Positions 42,798 to 51,877 of a stretch of DNA of 64,000 nucleotides are shown in pieces. Location: assembly GCA_020633195.1 (NCBI GenBank), contig JACKEC010000017.1, positions 682,001 to 746,000 on the forward strand, written 5' to 3'. Under the pieces are notes generated by a model. The model searched no databases, had not been told where the DNA came from, and worked only from the letters and a program-made list of their open reading frames with translations. How positions within the stretch are numbered: position 1 is the stretch's first letter; each line of letters opens with the position of its first letter. The position numbers were made by a program, and so were the translations under genes. This DNA is from Sandaracinaceae bacterium (GTDB taxonomy: Bacteria > Myxococcota_A > Polyangia > Polyangiales > Sandaracinaceae).

Positions 42798-44561
42798 TTG
42801 CCACGCGGCCAAAGAGCGAGGGTGGGCTTCTGCCTGTTGGCGCACGATGGCTCGGTGCTCCACCGGGACGCGGTGTTCGAGCGCGCGCTCGGGCGGCCCG
42901 CTCCCGTCGGGAGCCGGCTCGCCGACGCCGCGCCCTGGCTCGCTTCGCTCTCGGTCACGGAGCCGAGCACGCTGACCTCGCCCGACGGGGTCGAGGTGGA
43001 GATCAGCCCCACCGGCCTCGCGGACACGGCCGCGGTCGCGCGCGCGTGGCGCCCCACCGCCGCGGGGGACCTCGAGCGCGAGCTGCGGATCGCGCGGGGC
43101 ACGCTGTCGTCGCTGCTCGAGGCGGCCCCCGTGAGCATCCTGGTGCTCGACCTCGAGCAGCGCGTGACGATCTGGAACCAGGCCGCCGCGCGGATCTTCG
43201 GCTGGACCGCCGAGGAGATCGTGGGCTCTCCGTATCCGCTGGTGCCGCAGGGCGAGGCCGACACCTTCCACCAGCTCTTCCAGCGGGTCATCCGCGGGGA
43301 GGGGTTCACGGGGGTGGAGGCCCCGCGCCAGCGCAAGGACGGCTCGACGGTGCATCTGCGGATCCACACCGCGCCGATGCGCGACGCCGAGGGCGAGGTC
43401 GTCGGCGCGATGGCGATCCTCGAGGACCTCACCGAGCGCCACCTGCTCGAGGCGCAGGTCCGCCAGAGCGAGCGGCTCGAGGCGGTGGGTCGGCTCGCGG
43501 GCGGCATCGCGCACGACTTCAACAACCTGCTCATGGTCATCCTCGGGATCTGCGAGGTGCTGCAGCGCGCGAACGTCCCCGAGGACCGGATCGCCGACGG
43601 GATCACGCAGATCCGCGAGTGCGGCGAGCACGCGCGCAGCCTCACGGCGCAGCTCCTCGCCTTCAGCCGACGGCAGGTCCTGCACCCCGAGGTCGTCGAC
43701 ATCAGCGAGCGCGTGCAGGCGACGGCGGGGCTCCTCGCGCGGCTCATCGGCGAGCGGATCGAGATGACGCTCGAGCTCGCCGACACCCCCCTCTTCATCC
43801 GCGTCGACACGAGCCAGTTCGATCAGATGCTCGTGAACCTCGTCGTCAACGCGCGCGACGCGATGCGGGAAGGGGGCCGGCTCGTCGTGCGCACGGCGCT
43901 CGAGCCCCGCACTCCGGAGGGCGAAGCCTGCGCGCGCCTCGAGGTCGCCGACGACGGCCTCGGCGTCGCGGCGGACGTGCTGCCGCTCATCTTCGATCCC
44001 TTCTTCACCACCAAGCGCCCCGGTCAGGGCACCGGGCTGGGGCTCGCGACGGTGCACGGCATCGTCGAGCAGAGCGGCGGTCGCATCCGCGTCGAGAGCG
44101 TCGAGGGGCACGGGTCGACCTTCCGGGTCTGGCTCCCCCTCGTGGAGGCGGCGCCCGAGCCCGCGCGAACGCCCGCGCCGACGACCGATCACCCGCGCGG
44201 GTGCGAGGTGGTCCTCCTCGTCGAGGACGACCCACAGGTCCGGCTGGTGGCGTCGCGGATGCTCGGCACCCTGGGCTATGAGGTCCACGCGGCGGCCGAT
44301 GGCCCCGAGGCGCTCATGGTGCTCGACGCCGGCCTCGAGGCGAGCCTCCTGATCACCGATCTCGCGATGCCGCGAATGGGGGGGCTCGAGCTCGTGCGGC
44401 GGGCGCGCGAGCGGGGCCACGCGCTCCCCGTCGTCTACGTCTCGGCGAACCTGGACGACGACGAGCTGCGCGCGCAGGTCGACTCCGGGGCCGCGAGCTT
44501 CCTGCAGAAGCCGTTCACGATGGCGGCGCTCGCGACCGCCCTCCGCGCTCGCCTCGATTGA
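42798..44561 (+). CDS. Hybrid histidine kinase: PAS, HisKA/HATPase, receiver
   Basis: A 587-residue cytoplasmic hybrid kinase starting at TTG 42798. One PAS domain lies at about 100-215 (RIFGWTAEEIVG). The H-box is GGIAHDFNNLL (His239), then the N-box NARDAM (351-356), G1 DDGLGV and G2 GTGLGL (411-416). A C-terminal receiver (about 470-587) has phosphoacceptor Asp521 (ITDLAMP) and Lys in LQKPF. No membrane segment is evident, so the signal is internal or from a partner. Without a neighbouring output regulator gene, the target is unknown. Confidence 0.9.
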   Translation: MPRGQRARVGFCLLAHDGSVLHRDAVFERALGRPAPVGSRLADAAPWLASLSVTEPSTLTSPDGVEVEISPTGLADTAAVARAWRPTAAGDLERELRIARGTLSSLLEAAPVSILVLDLEQRVTIWNQAAARIFGWTAEEIVGSPYPLVPQGEADTFHQLFQRVIRGEGFTGVEAPRQRKDGSTVHLRIHTAPMRDAEGEVVGAMAILEDLTERHLLEAQVRQSERLEAVGRLAGGIAHDFNNLLMVILGICEVLQRANVPEDRIADGITQIRECGEHARSLTAQLLAFSRRQVLHPEVVDISERVQATAGLLARLIGERIEMTLELADTPLFIRVDTSQFDQMLVNLVVNARDAMREGGRLVVRTALEPRTPEGEACARLEVADDGLGVAADVLPLIFDPFFTTKRPGQGTGLGLATVHGIVEQSGGRIRVESVEGHGSTFRVWLPLVEAAPEPARTPAPTTDHPRGCEVVLLVEDDPQVRLVASRMLGTLGYEVHAAADGPEALMVLDAGLEASLLITDLAMPRMGGLELVRRARERGHALPVVYVSANLDDDELRAQVDSGAASFLQKPFTMAALATALRARLD

Positions 44562-44589
44562 TCGGCTCGTGCTAGCGTCGCCGAGCGGC

Positions 44590-45378
44590 ATGGGGGCATC
44601 CGCCAACCTCGAGACGTCCGACGGGGCGCGGCTCGTCTATCGCACCTTCGGCGATCGAGGGCGCTCGCTCGTGCTCGTCCACGGGTGGATGACGTCGGGC
44701 GCGGTCTTCGACGATCTCGTCGCGGCGCTCGAGGGCGCGCGGCTCCGGATCGTCGTGCCCGACCTGGTGGGCTCGGGCGCCTCGAGCCGCCCCGAGACGG
44801 GGCACGAGCTGCTCCGCTTCGCGGCGGACGTCCTCGCGGTCATCGAGCACGCGGGGCTCGAGCGGCCCGTCGTCCTCGGCCACAGCATGGGCGGTCAGAT
44901 CGCGCAGCTCGTGGCCGCGGCGATGACGGACCTGGCCGGGCTCGTGCTCGTGAACCCGGTCCCCCTCGGCGGGCTGACCCTGCCCGACGACGCCCGCGGG
45001 CTGTTCTCGAGCGCGGCCGGGGACGCGGGGAAGCTCGGCACGATCCTCGACCTCGCGACCGTCGCGCTCGCCCCCGCGGACAAGGCGCGGCTCGTCGAGG
45101 TCGCCATGAGCGTGAGCGAGGCCTCGATCGTCGAGTCGCTCGAGGCGTGGACCACCGGCGGGCTCGTCGATCGGCTCGACGAGGTGAGGGCGCCGACCCT
45201 CGTGGTCGCCACCGACGATCCGTTCCTGCCGCGGGAGCTCCTGCAGGCCGAGGTCGCGGACCGCATCGCCGGGGCGCGCCTCGCGCACCTGCCCGGCGCG
45301 GGGCACTACCCCTCGGTCGAGAAGCCGGCGGAGCTCGCCGCGCTGATCCGCGGGTTCCTCGACGCCATCGACCCCTGA
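44590..45378 (+). CDS. Alpha/beta hydrolase
   Basis: A 262-residue hydrolase with oxyanion HGWMTSG, nucleophile elbow GHSMGG, and catalytic histidine in GAGHYPSVEKP; acid likely Asp in VATDDPF. These belong to the broad esterase/acyltransferase class and the substrate is not apparent. I chose the ATG at 44590; a GTG at 44569 in the same frame is possible but sits too close to the kinase stop. It follows the hybrid kinase by 28 bp on the same strand. A hairpin overlaps the stop codon. Confidence 0.8.
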   Translation: MGASANLETSDGARLVYRTFGDRGRSLVLVHGWMTSGAVFDDLVAALEGARLRIVVPDLVGSGASSRPETGHELLRFAADVLAVIEHAGLERPVVLGHSMGGQIAQLVAAAMTDLAGLVLVNPVPLGGLTLPDDARGLFSSAAGDAGKLGTILDLATVALAPADKARLVEVAMSVSEASIVESLEAWTTGGLVDRLDEVRAPTLVVATDDPFLPRELLQAEVADRIAGARLAHLPGAGHYPSVEKPAELAALIRGFLDAIDP

Positions 45379-45408
45379 ACGCCGCTGGCGCACCCCGCGC
45401 TGGCGTTC
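45377..45408 (+). terminator. Hairpin at the end of the hydrolase gene
   Basis: GAACGCC (45377-45383) pairs with GGCGTTC (45402-45408); an inner GCGC/GCGC stem closes on a CACCCC-type loop. The following sequence is TCTCGTAT, with few Ts. It begins inside the stop codon and ends 29 bp before the CBS gene, whose own promoter must lie just downstream. Confidence 0.4.
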
Positions 45409-45436
45409 TCGTATCGGCCGGGGTAGACGGTCGCGC

Positions 45437-45838
45437 ATGAACGTGAAGATCGCGGACCTCATGGTGAAGAACGTCACGACCGTGGGGCCCCACGACGCGC
45501 TGTCCACGGCGCGCGACAAGATGCACAAGAAGCGGATCGGGGCGCTCCCCGTCGTCGGCCCGGACGGCGAGGCGCTCGGGATCGTCACCGCCACCGACCT
45601 CGTCGAGGAGACGCAGGCGGAGCGCGTCGAGGACGTGATGACCGTCGGCGTCCGGCAGGTCCCGGCCTACAACGAGGTCAGCGTCGCGGCGCGGGTCATG
45701 CGCAAGCACAAGATCCACCACGTGGTGGTCACGCACGAGAAGAAGGTCGTGGGCATCCTCAGCTCCTTCGACCTCCTCAAGCTCGTCGAGGACAAGCGCT
45801 TCGCGATGAAGAACCCGCCGACGCCTCGCGCGCGCTGA
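45437..45838 (+). CDS. Two-CBS-domain protein
   Basis: A 133-residue protein that is little more than a CBS pair: first domain about 5-60 (MVKNVTTVGPHDALSTARDKM, GALPVVGPDGEALGIVTATDL), second about 66-125 (VEDVMTVGVRQVPAYNEVSVAARVM, HHVVVTHEKKVVGILSSFDLL). CBS pairs bind adenosine nucleotides and act as energy sensors. The partner is unknown. It is convergent with the beta-barrel gene, with 3 bp between stops. Confidence 0.85.
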   Translation: MNVKIADLMVKNVTTVGPHDALSTARDKMHKKRIGALPVVGPDGEALGIVTATDLVEETQAERVEDVMTVGVRQVPAYNEVSVAARVMRKHKIHHVVVTHEKKVVGILSSFDLLKLVEDKRFAMKNPPTPRAR

Positions 45839-45841
45839 CCG

Positions 45842-47020
45842 TCAGAGGTTCGTCGCCGCCGGGAGGTCCCACTCCACGCCGGCGTTGAGCCCGATGTAGC
45901 GGTCGATCGCGCCGGCCGCGGCGCTGCGCGACGTGTTCGGCGAGTCGAAGTCGATGATGAAGACGCGCGCGTCGATCTCGGCGATGAACGAGAAGCCGAG
46001 GTCGAGCGGGTAGACGAACGTCACGCCCGCCTCGACCCCGTGCGCGAACCCGCCGCCGAGCTCGGCGCCGAGCGCGCCCATGTCGAAGGTGGGCAGGTAC
46101 GCGACGCGGCCGCCGATCGTGAAGTCGCCCGTGTTGGCGCGGAAGCTCCCGCCCGCGCGCAGGAACGAGTGATCCGCGAACGGGACCCCGACCGGCGCCT
46201 CGTTGTCGAGGCCGCCGCGCTCGACCCGGAACGACTGCTGGCCGCCGGCGACCTCGAGGCCGATCTCGGAGCCGCCGCCGAGCGGCAGGCGGAAGCGCAA
46301 GCCCAGGAGCCAGCTCATCTCGGTGGTCGGGTAGGCGACGCCGTTGGGCCCGGCCGACTCGACCGCGAACGAGTGGTGGAAGTCGGCCTGCAGACCGATG
46401 TGGCCGAGCGCCGAGTTGGTGACGTGGGCGCCCGGGTAGTACTCGAGCCCGAAGCCGGCCGCGGGGCCCACGGGGAGCTCGTAGTTCGTGATGCCGCCTC
46501 GCTCGACGCCGAGGTAGGTGAGGCCGCGGTTGAACCCGCGCAGCAGCGCGCGCACGCGCAGGGGGCTGTGCTCGCCTACCTCGGCGGGGCCCGAGGCGAC
46601 GTCACCGGGGCGCTCGTCGTCGCTGGCGCCGCCGTACAGCTCCGGGTCGAGGCTCTCGCGGCGCTGCGCCATCTGCCGCGCCTCGACCTCGGCGACGTCG
46701 TTCACCATCGGCGGCGGGGTCTCGTTCTCCATCGCCTCCATCACGAAGTCCATGTCGGACTCGGCGTTCGGATCGTCGGACGGAGCGCTCCGGGCCGCGG
46801 CGCGGCGGCTGGCCTGTGCCCGGCGGGCTCGCTGCGCGCGCAGCCGCGCCCGGCGCTGGACCGCGCGGGCGCGTCGAGCCCGCGCGCGGGCCGCGCGAGC
46901 GCGCCGGGCCGCGAGGGTGGAGCGCTGCGCCTCCGCCGGCAGATCGGCCGCGACCAGGGGGAGGAAGAGCGCCGCGAACAGCAGCCACGTCCGGAGCGGG
47001 CGGAGGAGGAGGGAGGCCAC
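45842..47020 (-). CDS. Outer-membrane beta-barrel-like protein with Arg/Ala-rich segment
   Basis: A 392-residue exported protein, GTG start at 47020; signal peptide ends ...PAEAQ. The next ~50 residues are almost only Ala and Arg (AARRARAARARARRARA), an odd, strongly basic stretch. After an acidic linker, residues ~155-392 alternate in beta strands (GLEYYPGAHVTNSALGHIGL, EIGLEVAGGQQSFRV) and end in WDLPAATNL, typical of small outer-membrane barrels. An ATG at 47203 is in frame but gives no signal peptide. The Arg/Ala stretch may be helical and bind an acidic polymer. Confidence 0.7.
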   Translation of the reverse strand: MASLLLRPLRTWLLFAALFLPLVAADLPAEAQRSTLAARRARAARARARRARAVQRRARLRAQRARRAQASRRAAARSAPSDDPNAESDMDFVMEAMENETPPPMVNDVAEVEARQMAQRRESLDPELYGGASDDERPGDVASGPAEVGEHSPLRVRALLRGFNRGLTYLGVERGGITNYELPVGPAAGFGLEYYPGAHVTNSALGHIGLQADFHHSFAVESAGPNGVAYPTTEMSWLLGLRFRLPLGGGSEIGLEVAGGQQSFRVERGGLDNEAPVGVPFADHSFLRAGGSFRANTGDFTIGGRVAYLPTFDMGALGAELGGGFAHGVEAGVTFVYPLDLGFSFIAEIDARVFIIDFDSPNTSRSAAAGAIDRYIGLNAGVEWDLPAATNL

Positions 47021-47196
47021 GCCACAGGACCCAACAAGCCGCGTGCCAGCCGTTTCTGTCGCCTCGATCGCCTGGTGAGGCCAGGTCGCGAGCGGGGTCC
47101 GGAGCGCCTGGTGCTCCGATCTGTCGCCTGGAGGAAGCCCTCGGGTTCTTCGCGCCGAGCTCGCCTTCCGACCGACCGGGGCGCCCGAGGCGCGCC

Positions 47197-47212
47197 TGAG
47201 CACTTGTGCTCA
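47197..47212. promoter_or_regulatory. Candidate operator, inverted repeat
   Basis: TGAGCAC-TT-GTGCTCA: 7-bp perfect arms with a 2-bp centre, 50 bp before the start of the 47263 lipoprotein gene, in the 242-bp gap shared with the divergent beta-barrel gene. It is the most symmetrical sequence of that gap. The binding protein is unknown. Confidence 0.35.
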
Positions 47213-47262
47213 TTTCGGGCGCCGCGGTAGGACGCCCGCGCTGCGTCGCGTAGGGTGGGTCC

Positions 47263-47760
47263 ATGAGCCGATGGTTGGTGTGGCTCGGCGCGGCCCTCGC
47301 CCTGGTGGGGTGCGCCGGACAAGATCCTTTGAGTGAGACTCAGCGCGCGTTCCTCACCGCTCGCGGGGCGCCGATCGTGTTCACGATCGCGCTCGCGGAC
47401 CAGGAGGTCGATCCGAGCGGGCTGGTGGTGAGCGCGCCGCGGCGTCGCGTCGACGTCTGGATGTACGGCGGCGCCTCGGCGCAGCGGCTCGTCTTCGACA
47501 ACGGGTACTACGTGGGCGCCGCGTCCCTGGGCGCCGCGGTGACCGCCCGGCCGCTCGACGTCTCGCCGGGCGACTTCACCCACGGGATGTCGCGCGCCGA
47601 GATCGAGCGCGTGCTCGGCCCGCCCGACCGCGTCGAGACGGACCGCCTCGGCAGCCGCGACCTCGAGGTGCTCCGCTGGGACGCGCCCGAGGTCGTCTCC
47701 GTGAGCTTCGTGGACGGCGAGCTGACCAGCGTGGTCGCCGGCCTGCAGGTGACGCCGTGA
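47263..47760 (+). CDS. SmpA/OmlA-like (BamE-fold) lipoprotein
   Basis: A 165-residue lipoprotein; lipobox ALVGC at the end of a normal signal peptide. The C-terminal ~60 residues, GMSRAEIERVLGPPDRVE and a closing strand pair, fit the small alpha-beta-beta SmpA/BamE fold. The first ~100 residues are unassigned. BamE is part of the outer-membrane assembly complex, but many proteins share the fold with other roles. The next gene starts in its stop codon (GTGA). Confidence 0.7.
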   Translation: MSRWLVWLGAALALVGCAGQDPLSETQRAFLTARGAPIVFTIALADQEVDPSGLVVSAPRRRVDVWMYGGASAQRLVFDNGYYVGAASLGAAVTARPLDVSPGDFTHGMSRAEIERVLGPPDRVETDRLGSRDLEVLRWDAPEVVSVSFVDGELTSVVAGLQVTP

Positions 47761-48266
47761 GCGCGCGTCGACGAGAGCGCCGGCGGGGCGAGCTGCTCCT
47801 CACCGCGGCGGTCACGATCGCGATCACGACCATGGTCGGCGTCGGGGTCGGGCTGACCGTGGTGTCGCGGAGCGGCGGCTGCAGCGAGGTCTACGCGAAC
47901 CCGGACACCGCGGACCCGGCCGACATCGAGCGCTGTCGCACGGCGCTCCCCGATCAGCTCCAGGTCGCGGCGGCGGGCGCCAACTTCATCCCGACCGGCG
48001 CCAACGACACGGTGGCGAGCCAGCTCATCGCGGCGGGCGTCGACCAGGGGAGCCGCCCGCCGGCGACCGGTGACGCGCCGCTGCCGCCCGACGTGGAGGC
48101 CGTCGTCGAGGGGGGCGAGCCGGACGCCGGGACCCCGGACGCGGGCTCGAGCGATCCCGACCCCGACGACAGCTGCGCCGTCATCGGCGGCGCGCCGATC
48201 CCGGGCGGCCTGCTCATCGGGCTGTCGCTCTGGTTCGTGAAGCGCGCCCGCCGCCGGCGGTCGTGA
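47757..48266 (+). CDS. Two-helix membrane protein of unknown function
   Basis: A 169-residue protein with a basic N-terminus, one hydrophobic helix (about 14-36), a ~100-residue outside part with two cysteines, a D-A-G type linker and a second hydrophobic segment before a basic end (KRARRRRS). The C-terminal layout of CAVIGG, hydrophobic stretch and Arg cluster resembles a MYXO-CTERM-like sorting tail, though weakly. It is coupled to the BamE-fold lipoprotein gene. Confidence 0.6.
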   Translation: MSARRRERRRGELLLTAAVTIAITTMVGVGVGLTVVSRSGGCSEVYANPDTADPADIERCRTALPDQLQVAAAGANFIPTGANDTVASQLIAAGVDQGSRPPATGDAPLPPDVEAVVEGGEPDAGTPDAGSSDPDPDDSCAVIGGAPIPGGLLIGLSLWFVKRARRRRS

Positions 48267-48281
48267 TCCCCGCCCGGAGCC

Positions 48282-49358
48282 TCAGAGCCGCTCGACGCGC
48301 GCGTCGAGGGTCGACGCGTCGCTCGCGGTGACCGTCACGTGCCCGAGCTTGCGCCCCGGCCGCGGCGTCTTGCCGTAGAGGTGCAGGTGCGCGCCCGGGA
48401 CGGCCTGGATCGCGAGCGGGTCGGGGGCGTCGCCGATCAGGTTGATCATCGCGCTCTCGCCGCGCGCGCGGCAGGAGCCGAGCGGCGCGCCGGTGATCGC
48501 GCGCAGGTGGTTCTCGAACTGGCTCGTCTCCGCGCCCTCGAGCGTCCAGTGGCCGCTGTTGTGGACGCGCGGCGCGATCTCGTTGGCGAGCAGCTCCACG
48601 CCGTCGTCGAAGAGCTCGAGCGCGAGCACGCCGACGTAGTCGAGCGCCTCGAGCAGCGCCGTCGCGTACCCCTCGGCCTTGGCCTGGTGCTCGGGCTCGA
48701 GGTTCGGGGCGGGGGCCCGCGTGAACCGGAGGATCCCGCCCTCGTGGCGGTTCTCGACGAGCGGATAGAACGCCGTGGCTCCGTCGAGGCCGCGCACCGC
48801 GACGATGCTCAGCTCGCGCCGGAAGTCGACGAAGCCCTCGAGGATCAGCGGCACCGCGCCGAGGCCGGTGAACGCGCCGTCGACGTCGCCGGACCTCCGC
48901 AAGACGCGTTGCCCCTTGCCGTCGTAGCCGAGGCGGCGCGTCTTGAGCACCGCGGGGAGCCCGGCGTAGCGGACGGCGGCGTCCATGTCCCGCGCGGCGT
49001 CGACCGCGGCGTAGGGCACGGTCGGGATCCCGAGCTCGCCGAAGAGCGTCTTCTCGCGCACGCGATCGGACGCGACCTCGAGCGCGAGGCCGCCGGGGCG
49101 GACCGGGACGAGGTCGCGCAGCACGTCGACGGCGACCGGGGGGACGTTCTCGAACTCGTAGGTGACGACGTCGCAGCGCGCGGCGAGCGCCTCGAGCGCG
49201 GCGCGATCGTCGTAGGCGGCCACGATCGTCTCGGCGACCGGCGCGGCGGGCGCGCCGGCGTCGGGCGTGAGCACCACGAACGAGTGCCCGAGCGGGTGGC
49301 CGGCGAGCGCGAGCATCCGCCCGAGCTGCCCCCCGCCCAGGATCCCGATCGTGCTCAC
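48282..49358 (-). CDS. purK: N5-carboxyaminoimidazole ribonucleotide synthase
   Basis: A 358-residue ATP-grasp enzyme that carboxylates AIR to N5-CAIR in purine synthesis. N-terminal GGGQLGRM, a central ATP-grasp region (KTRRLGYDGKGQ, ILEGFVDFRRELSIV), NEIAPRVHNSGHWT and a C-terminal HLYGK-type segment are all as expected. GTG start at 49358 overlaps the purE stop. Order purE-purK with coupling is the standard pair. Confidence 0.95.
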   Translation of the reverse strand: MSTIGILGGGQLGRMLALAGHPLGHSFVVLTPDAGAPAAPVAETIVAAYDDRAALEALAARCDVVTYEFENVPPVAVDVLRDLVPVRPGGLALEVASDRVREKTLFGELGIPTVPYAAVDAARDMDAAVRYAGLPAVLKTRRLGYDGKGQRVLRRSGDVDGAFTGLGAVPLILEGFVDFRRELSIVAVRGLDGATAFYPLVENRHEGGILRFTRAPAPNLEPEHQAKAEGYATALLEALDYVGVLALELFDDGVELLANEIAPRVHNSGHWTLEGAETSQFENHLRAITGAPLGSCRARGESAMINLIGDAPDPLAIQAVPGAHLHLYGKTPRPGRKLGHVTVTASDASTLDARVERL

Positions 49359-49888
49359 GGCTCGCTCGGGTCGGGGTGCTCGAGGACGGCGCTCGTCTGC
49401 GTGGCGCGGAACGCCCGGTAGGCCTCGCGCAGCGCGGGGTGCTTGGCGCCGAGCATCGCGCACGCGAGCAGCGCCGCGTTCTTCGCGCCCGACGAGCCGA
49501 TCGCGAGGGTCCCGACGGGGACGCCGCCCGGCATCTGCACGATCGAGAGCAGCGAGTCGAGGCCGTTGAGCGCCTTGGACTGCACCGGCACGCCGAGCAC
49601 CGGCAGCGCCGTCTTGCTCGCGACCATCCCGGGCAGGTGCGCCGCGCCGCCGGCGCCCGCGATGATCACCTCGAGCCCGCGCGACTCGGCGGTCTCGGCG
49701 TACTCGAAGAGGAGGTCCGGGGTCCGGTGGGCGCTCACGACGCGCTTCTCGTAGGGGACGCCGAGCGCGTCGAGCGCCTCGCACGCGTGACGCATGGTGT
49801 CCCAGTCGGACTTGCTCCCCATCACCACGCCGACGATCGGTTCGGACTCCACGCTCAGCTCCTCTGCAGGCTCGCTCGAGGGCGCCAT
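49355..49888 (-). CDS. purE: N5-carboxyaminoimidazole ribonucleotide mutase
   Basis: A 177-residue enzyme that moves the carboxyl group of N5-CAIR to give CAIR. Class I motifs are present: GVVMGSKSDWDTM, SAHRTPDL with the catalytic His, and GAGGAAHLPGMVAS. I used the ATG at 49888; a GTG at 49852 would drop 12 residues of a non-conserved Ser/Glu N-terminus and is equally possible. It is coupled to purK and diverges from the DUF938 gene. Confidence 0.95.
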   Translation of the reverse strand: MAPSSEPAEELSVESEPIVGVVMGSKSDWDTMRHACEALDALGVPYEKRVVSAHRTPDLLFEYAETAESRGLEVIIAGAGGAAHLPGMVASKTALPVLGVPVQSKALNGLDSLLSIVQMPGGVPVGTLAIGSSGAKNAALLACAMLGAKHPALREAYRAFRATQTSAVLEHPDPSEP

Positions 49889-49940
49889 CGTAGCGATCCA
49901 CTGCGGGCTTGCCAGTCGTTTCGTGTCACGCTCGCGCGCG

Positions 49941-50546
49941 ATGGCCCGGCTCCACTCCGACGCTTGCGAGCGCAACCGAGACCCGATCCTCGCCGTCCTC
50001 CAGGAGGTCTTCCCGCGCGAGGGTCTCGCCCTCGAGATCGCGGCCGGGACGGGCATGCACGCGGTCCACTTCGCGCCGGCGTTCCCCGAGCTGGCATGGC
50101 AGCCGACCGACTACGCCGACGACGCGCTCGTGAGCATCGAGGCCTGGCGTCGGGACGCGGGCGCGCCGAACCTGCGGGCGCCGCTGCGGCTCGACGTGAC
50201 CGCCGACCCGTGGCCCGTCGAGCGCGCCGACGCGATCTTCAACGCGAACATGATCCACATCAGCCCCTTCGCGTGCACCCACGGGATCCTCGCGGGCGCG
50301 GCCCGGGTGCTCGCCGACGGCGGGCCGCTGGTGATGTACGGGCCCTACAAGATCGGCGGCGAGCACACCGCGCCGAGCAACGCGCGCTTCGACGAGAGCC
50401 TGCGCGCGCGCGACCCGAGCTGGGGCGTGCGCGACCTCGACGAGGTGATTCGGCTCGCCGAGGCGGCGGGGCTCGCGTACGAACGGCGCGTGTCGATGCC
50501 CGCCAACAACCTCTGCGTCATCTACCGGCGGAGGGCCCGCTCGTGA
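49941..50546 (+). CDS. DUF938 SAM-dependent methyltransferase-like protein
   Basis: A 201-residue class I methyltransferase fold. The SAM motif is LALEIAAGTGMHAVHFA, and post-motifs ADAIFNANMIHISPF, GPLVMYGPYKIGGEHTAPSN, DPSWGVRD and MPANNLCVIY are the hallmarks of DUF938. The substrate is unknown for the family. Its stop overlaps the start of the BtpA gene. Confidence 0.85.
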   Translation: MARLHSDACERNRDPILAVLQEVFPREGLALEIAAGTGMHAVHFAPAFPELAWQPTDYADDALVSIEAWRRDAGAPNLRAPLRLDVTADPWPVERADAIFNANMIHISPFACTHGILAGAARVLADGGPLVMYGPYKIGGEHTAPSNARFDESLRARDPSWGVRDLDEVIRLAEAAGLAYERRVSMPANNLCVIYRRRARS

Positions 50547-51337
50547 GCGTCTCCGGCCTCATCGGCGTCGTGCACCTGCGCCCGATGCCCGGCGATCCCG
50601 CCCACCGCGGTGGGGGCTTCGAGGACGTGCTCGAAGCCGCCGCGCGCGACGCGGAGGCGCTCGTCGAGGGCGGCGCGGACGCGATGATCGTCGAGAACTT
50701 CGGCTCGGCGCCGTTCCCCAAGGGGACGCCCGAGCAGCCCACGCCGCCGCACCAGATCGCGATGATCGCGCGCGCCGTCGAGGCCTGCCTGCGCCTCGGC
50801 AAGCCGGTGGGCGTCAACGTGCTGCGCAACGACGTCCGCGCCGCGCTCGGGATCGCGGCGGCGACGGGCGCGGGCTTCGTGCGCGTGAACGTCCACGTCG
50901 GCGCCTACGTGACCGACCAGGGCCTGATCGAGGGGCGCGCGTTCGAGACGCTGCGCTACCGCGACACCCTCGACGCGCGCGACGTGGCGATCCTCGCCGA
51001 CGTGCGGGTCAAGCACGCGACCCCGCTCGCGCCGGTCGCGGTCGACGTCGAGGTGAAAGACGTCTTGCGGCGCGGGATGGCCGACGCGGTCGTCGTGACG
51101 GGGACCGGCACCGGGGAGCCCGTCTCCCCCGACCTCCTCGCCGAGGTGCGCGCCGCGGCGGGCGACTCGACCGTGGTGATCGGGAGCGGGCTGAGCCCGA
51201 GCCGCGCCGAGCTCGCCGGCCTCGCCGACGCCGCGATCGTGGGCACGTGGATCAAGCGCGACGGCCGCGTGGATCAGCCGGTCGACCCGGAGCGCGTTCG
51301 GCGTCTCCGCGACGCCGTCCGCTTTCGCGGAGCCTGA
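50543..51337 (+). CDS. BtpA/SgcQ-family TIM-barrel protein
   Basis: A 264-residue TIM-barrel protein. GVVHLRPMPGDP at the start, IVENFGSAPF, GVNVLRND, FVRVNVHVGAYVTDQG, AVVVTGTGTGEP and GSGLSP are family-typical. BtpA was linked to photosystem I stability in cyanobacteria, but most bacterial members, including this non-photosynthetic one, probably act on nucleoside or sugar phosphates. Coupled by GTGA to the DUF938 gene. Confidence 0.85.
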   Translation: MSVSGLIGVVHLRPMPGDPAHRGGGFEDVLEAAARDAEALVEGGADAMIVENFGSAPFPKGTPEQPTPPHQIAMIARAVEACLRLGKPVGVNVLRNDVRAALGIAAATGAGFVRVNVHVGAYVTDQGLIEGRAFETLRYRDTLDARDVAILADVRVKHATPLAPVAVDVEVKDVLRRGMADAVVVTGTGTGEPVSPDLLAEVRAAAGDSTVVIGSGLSPSRAELAGLADAAIVGTWIKRDGRVDQPVDPERVRRLRDAVRFRGA

Positions 51338-51358
51338 CCGTCCACTATCGTCCCCGGC

Positions 51359-51877
51359 GTGACGACGGCACGCCTCGGGCTCTCGGTCCTCCTGCTCCTC
51401 GGGTGCGCGGGCGTGGACCCGGGCTCGGGGGGCGCCTCCTCGGCGCAGGCGCTCGAGGCGCCGCGCGAGGATCAGGCGGGCTCGACCCGCGCCTCGCGCG
51501 AGCTCGCGACCGCGGAGGTGCGGACCGCGACCGCCGTGGCGCCCGCGCCCGTCGCCGCGGCCCCGGCTCCGCGCCCGCTCTTCGCCGCGCACCCGATCGA
51601 CGCCACGGAAGCCGAAGACGGCCACGGCGCGCTCGTCCCCGCGGCCCACGCGATCGCGTTCGACCTCGACGGCCGCCGCTTCCCGGTGCGCGCTCGCGAC
51701 CCGGTCCTCCACGTCGGCGAGCTGACCTTCCACCGCTACGCGTACCCGTCGCCGGGCCTCTTGCGCTTCGTCGCCGCCGACGCCGCGGCGCTGCCGATCG
51801 GCGCGCCGGTCTTCGTGCAGTACGACGACGACGAGGCGTCTCGCGTGGTCGTCGCCGACGCGCTGGAGCTGCCGTGA
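51359..51877 (+). CDS. Small lipoprotein, upstream partner of the 51874 hydrolase
   Basis: A 172-residue lipoprotein with lipobox LLLLGC. An Ala/Pro-rich linker (about 50-72) joins a ~90-residue end with a few beta strands (AIAFDLDGRRFPVRARDPVLHV, VFVQYDDDEASRVVVADALE). No family recognised. Its stop overlaps the GTG start of the large hydrolase lipoprotein, so the two are made together. Confidence 0.65.
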   Translation: MTTARLGLSVLLLLGCAGVDPGSGGASSAQALEAPREDQAGSTRASRELATAEVRTATAVAPAPVAAAPAPRPLFAAHPIDATEAEDGHGALVPAAHAIAFDLDGRRFPVRARDPVLHVGELTFHRYAYPSPGLLRFVAADAAALPIGAPVFVQYDDDEASRVVVADALELP

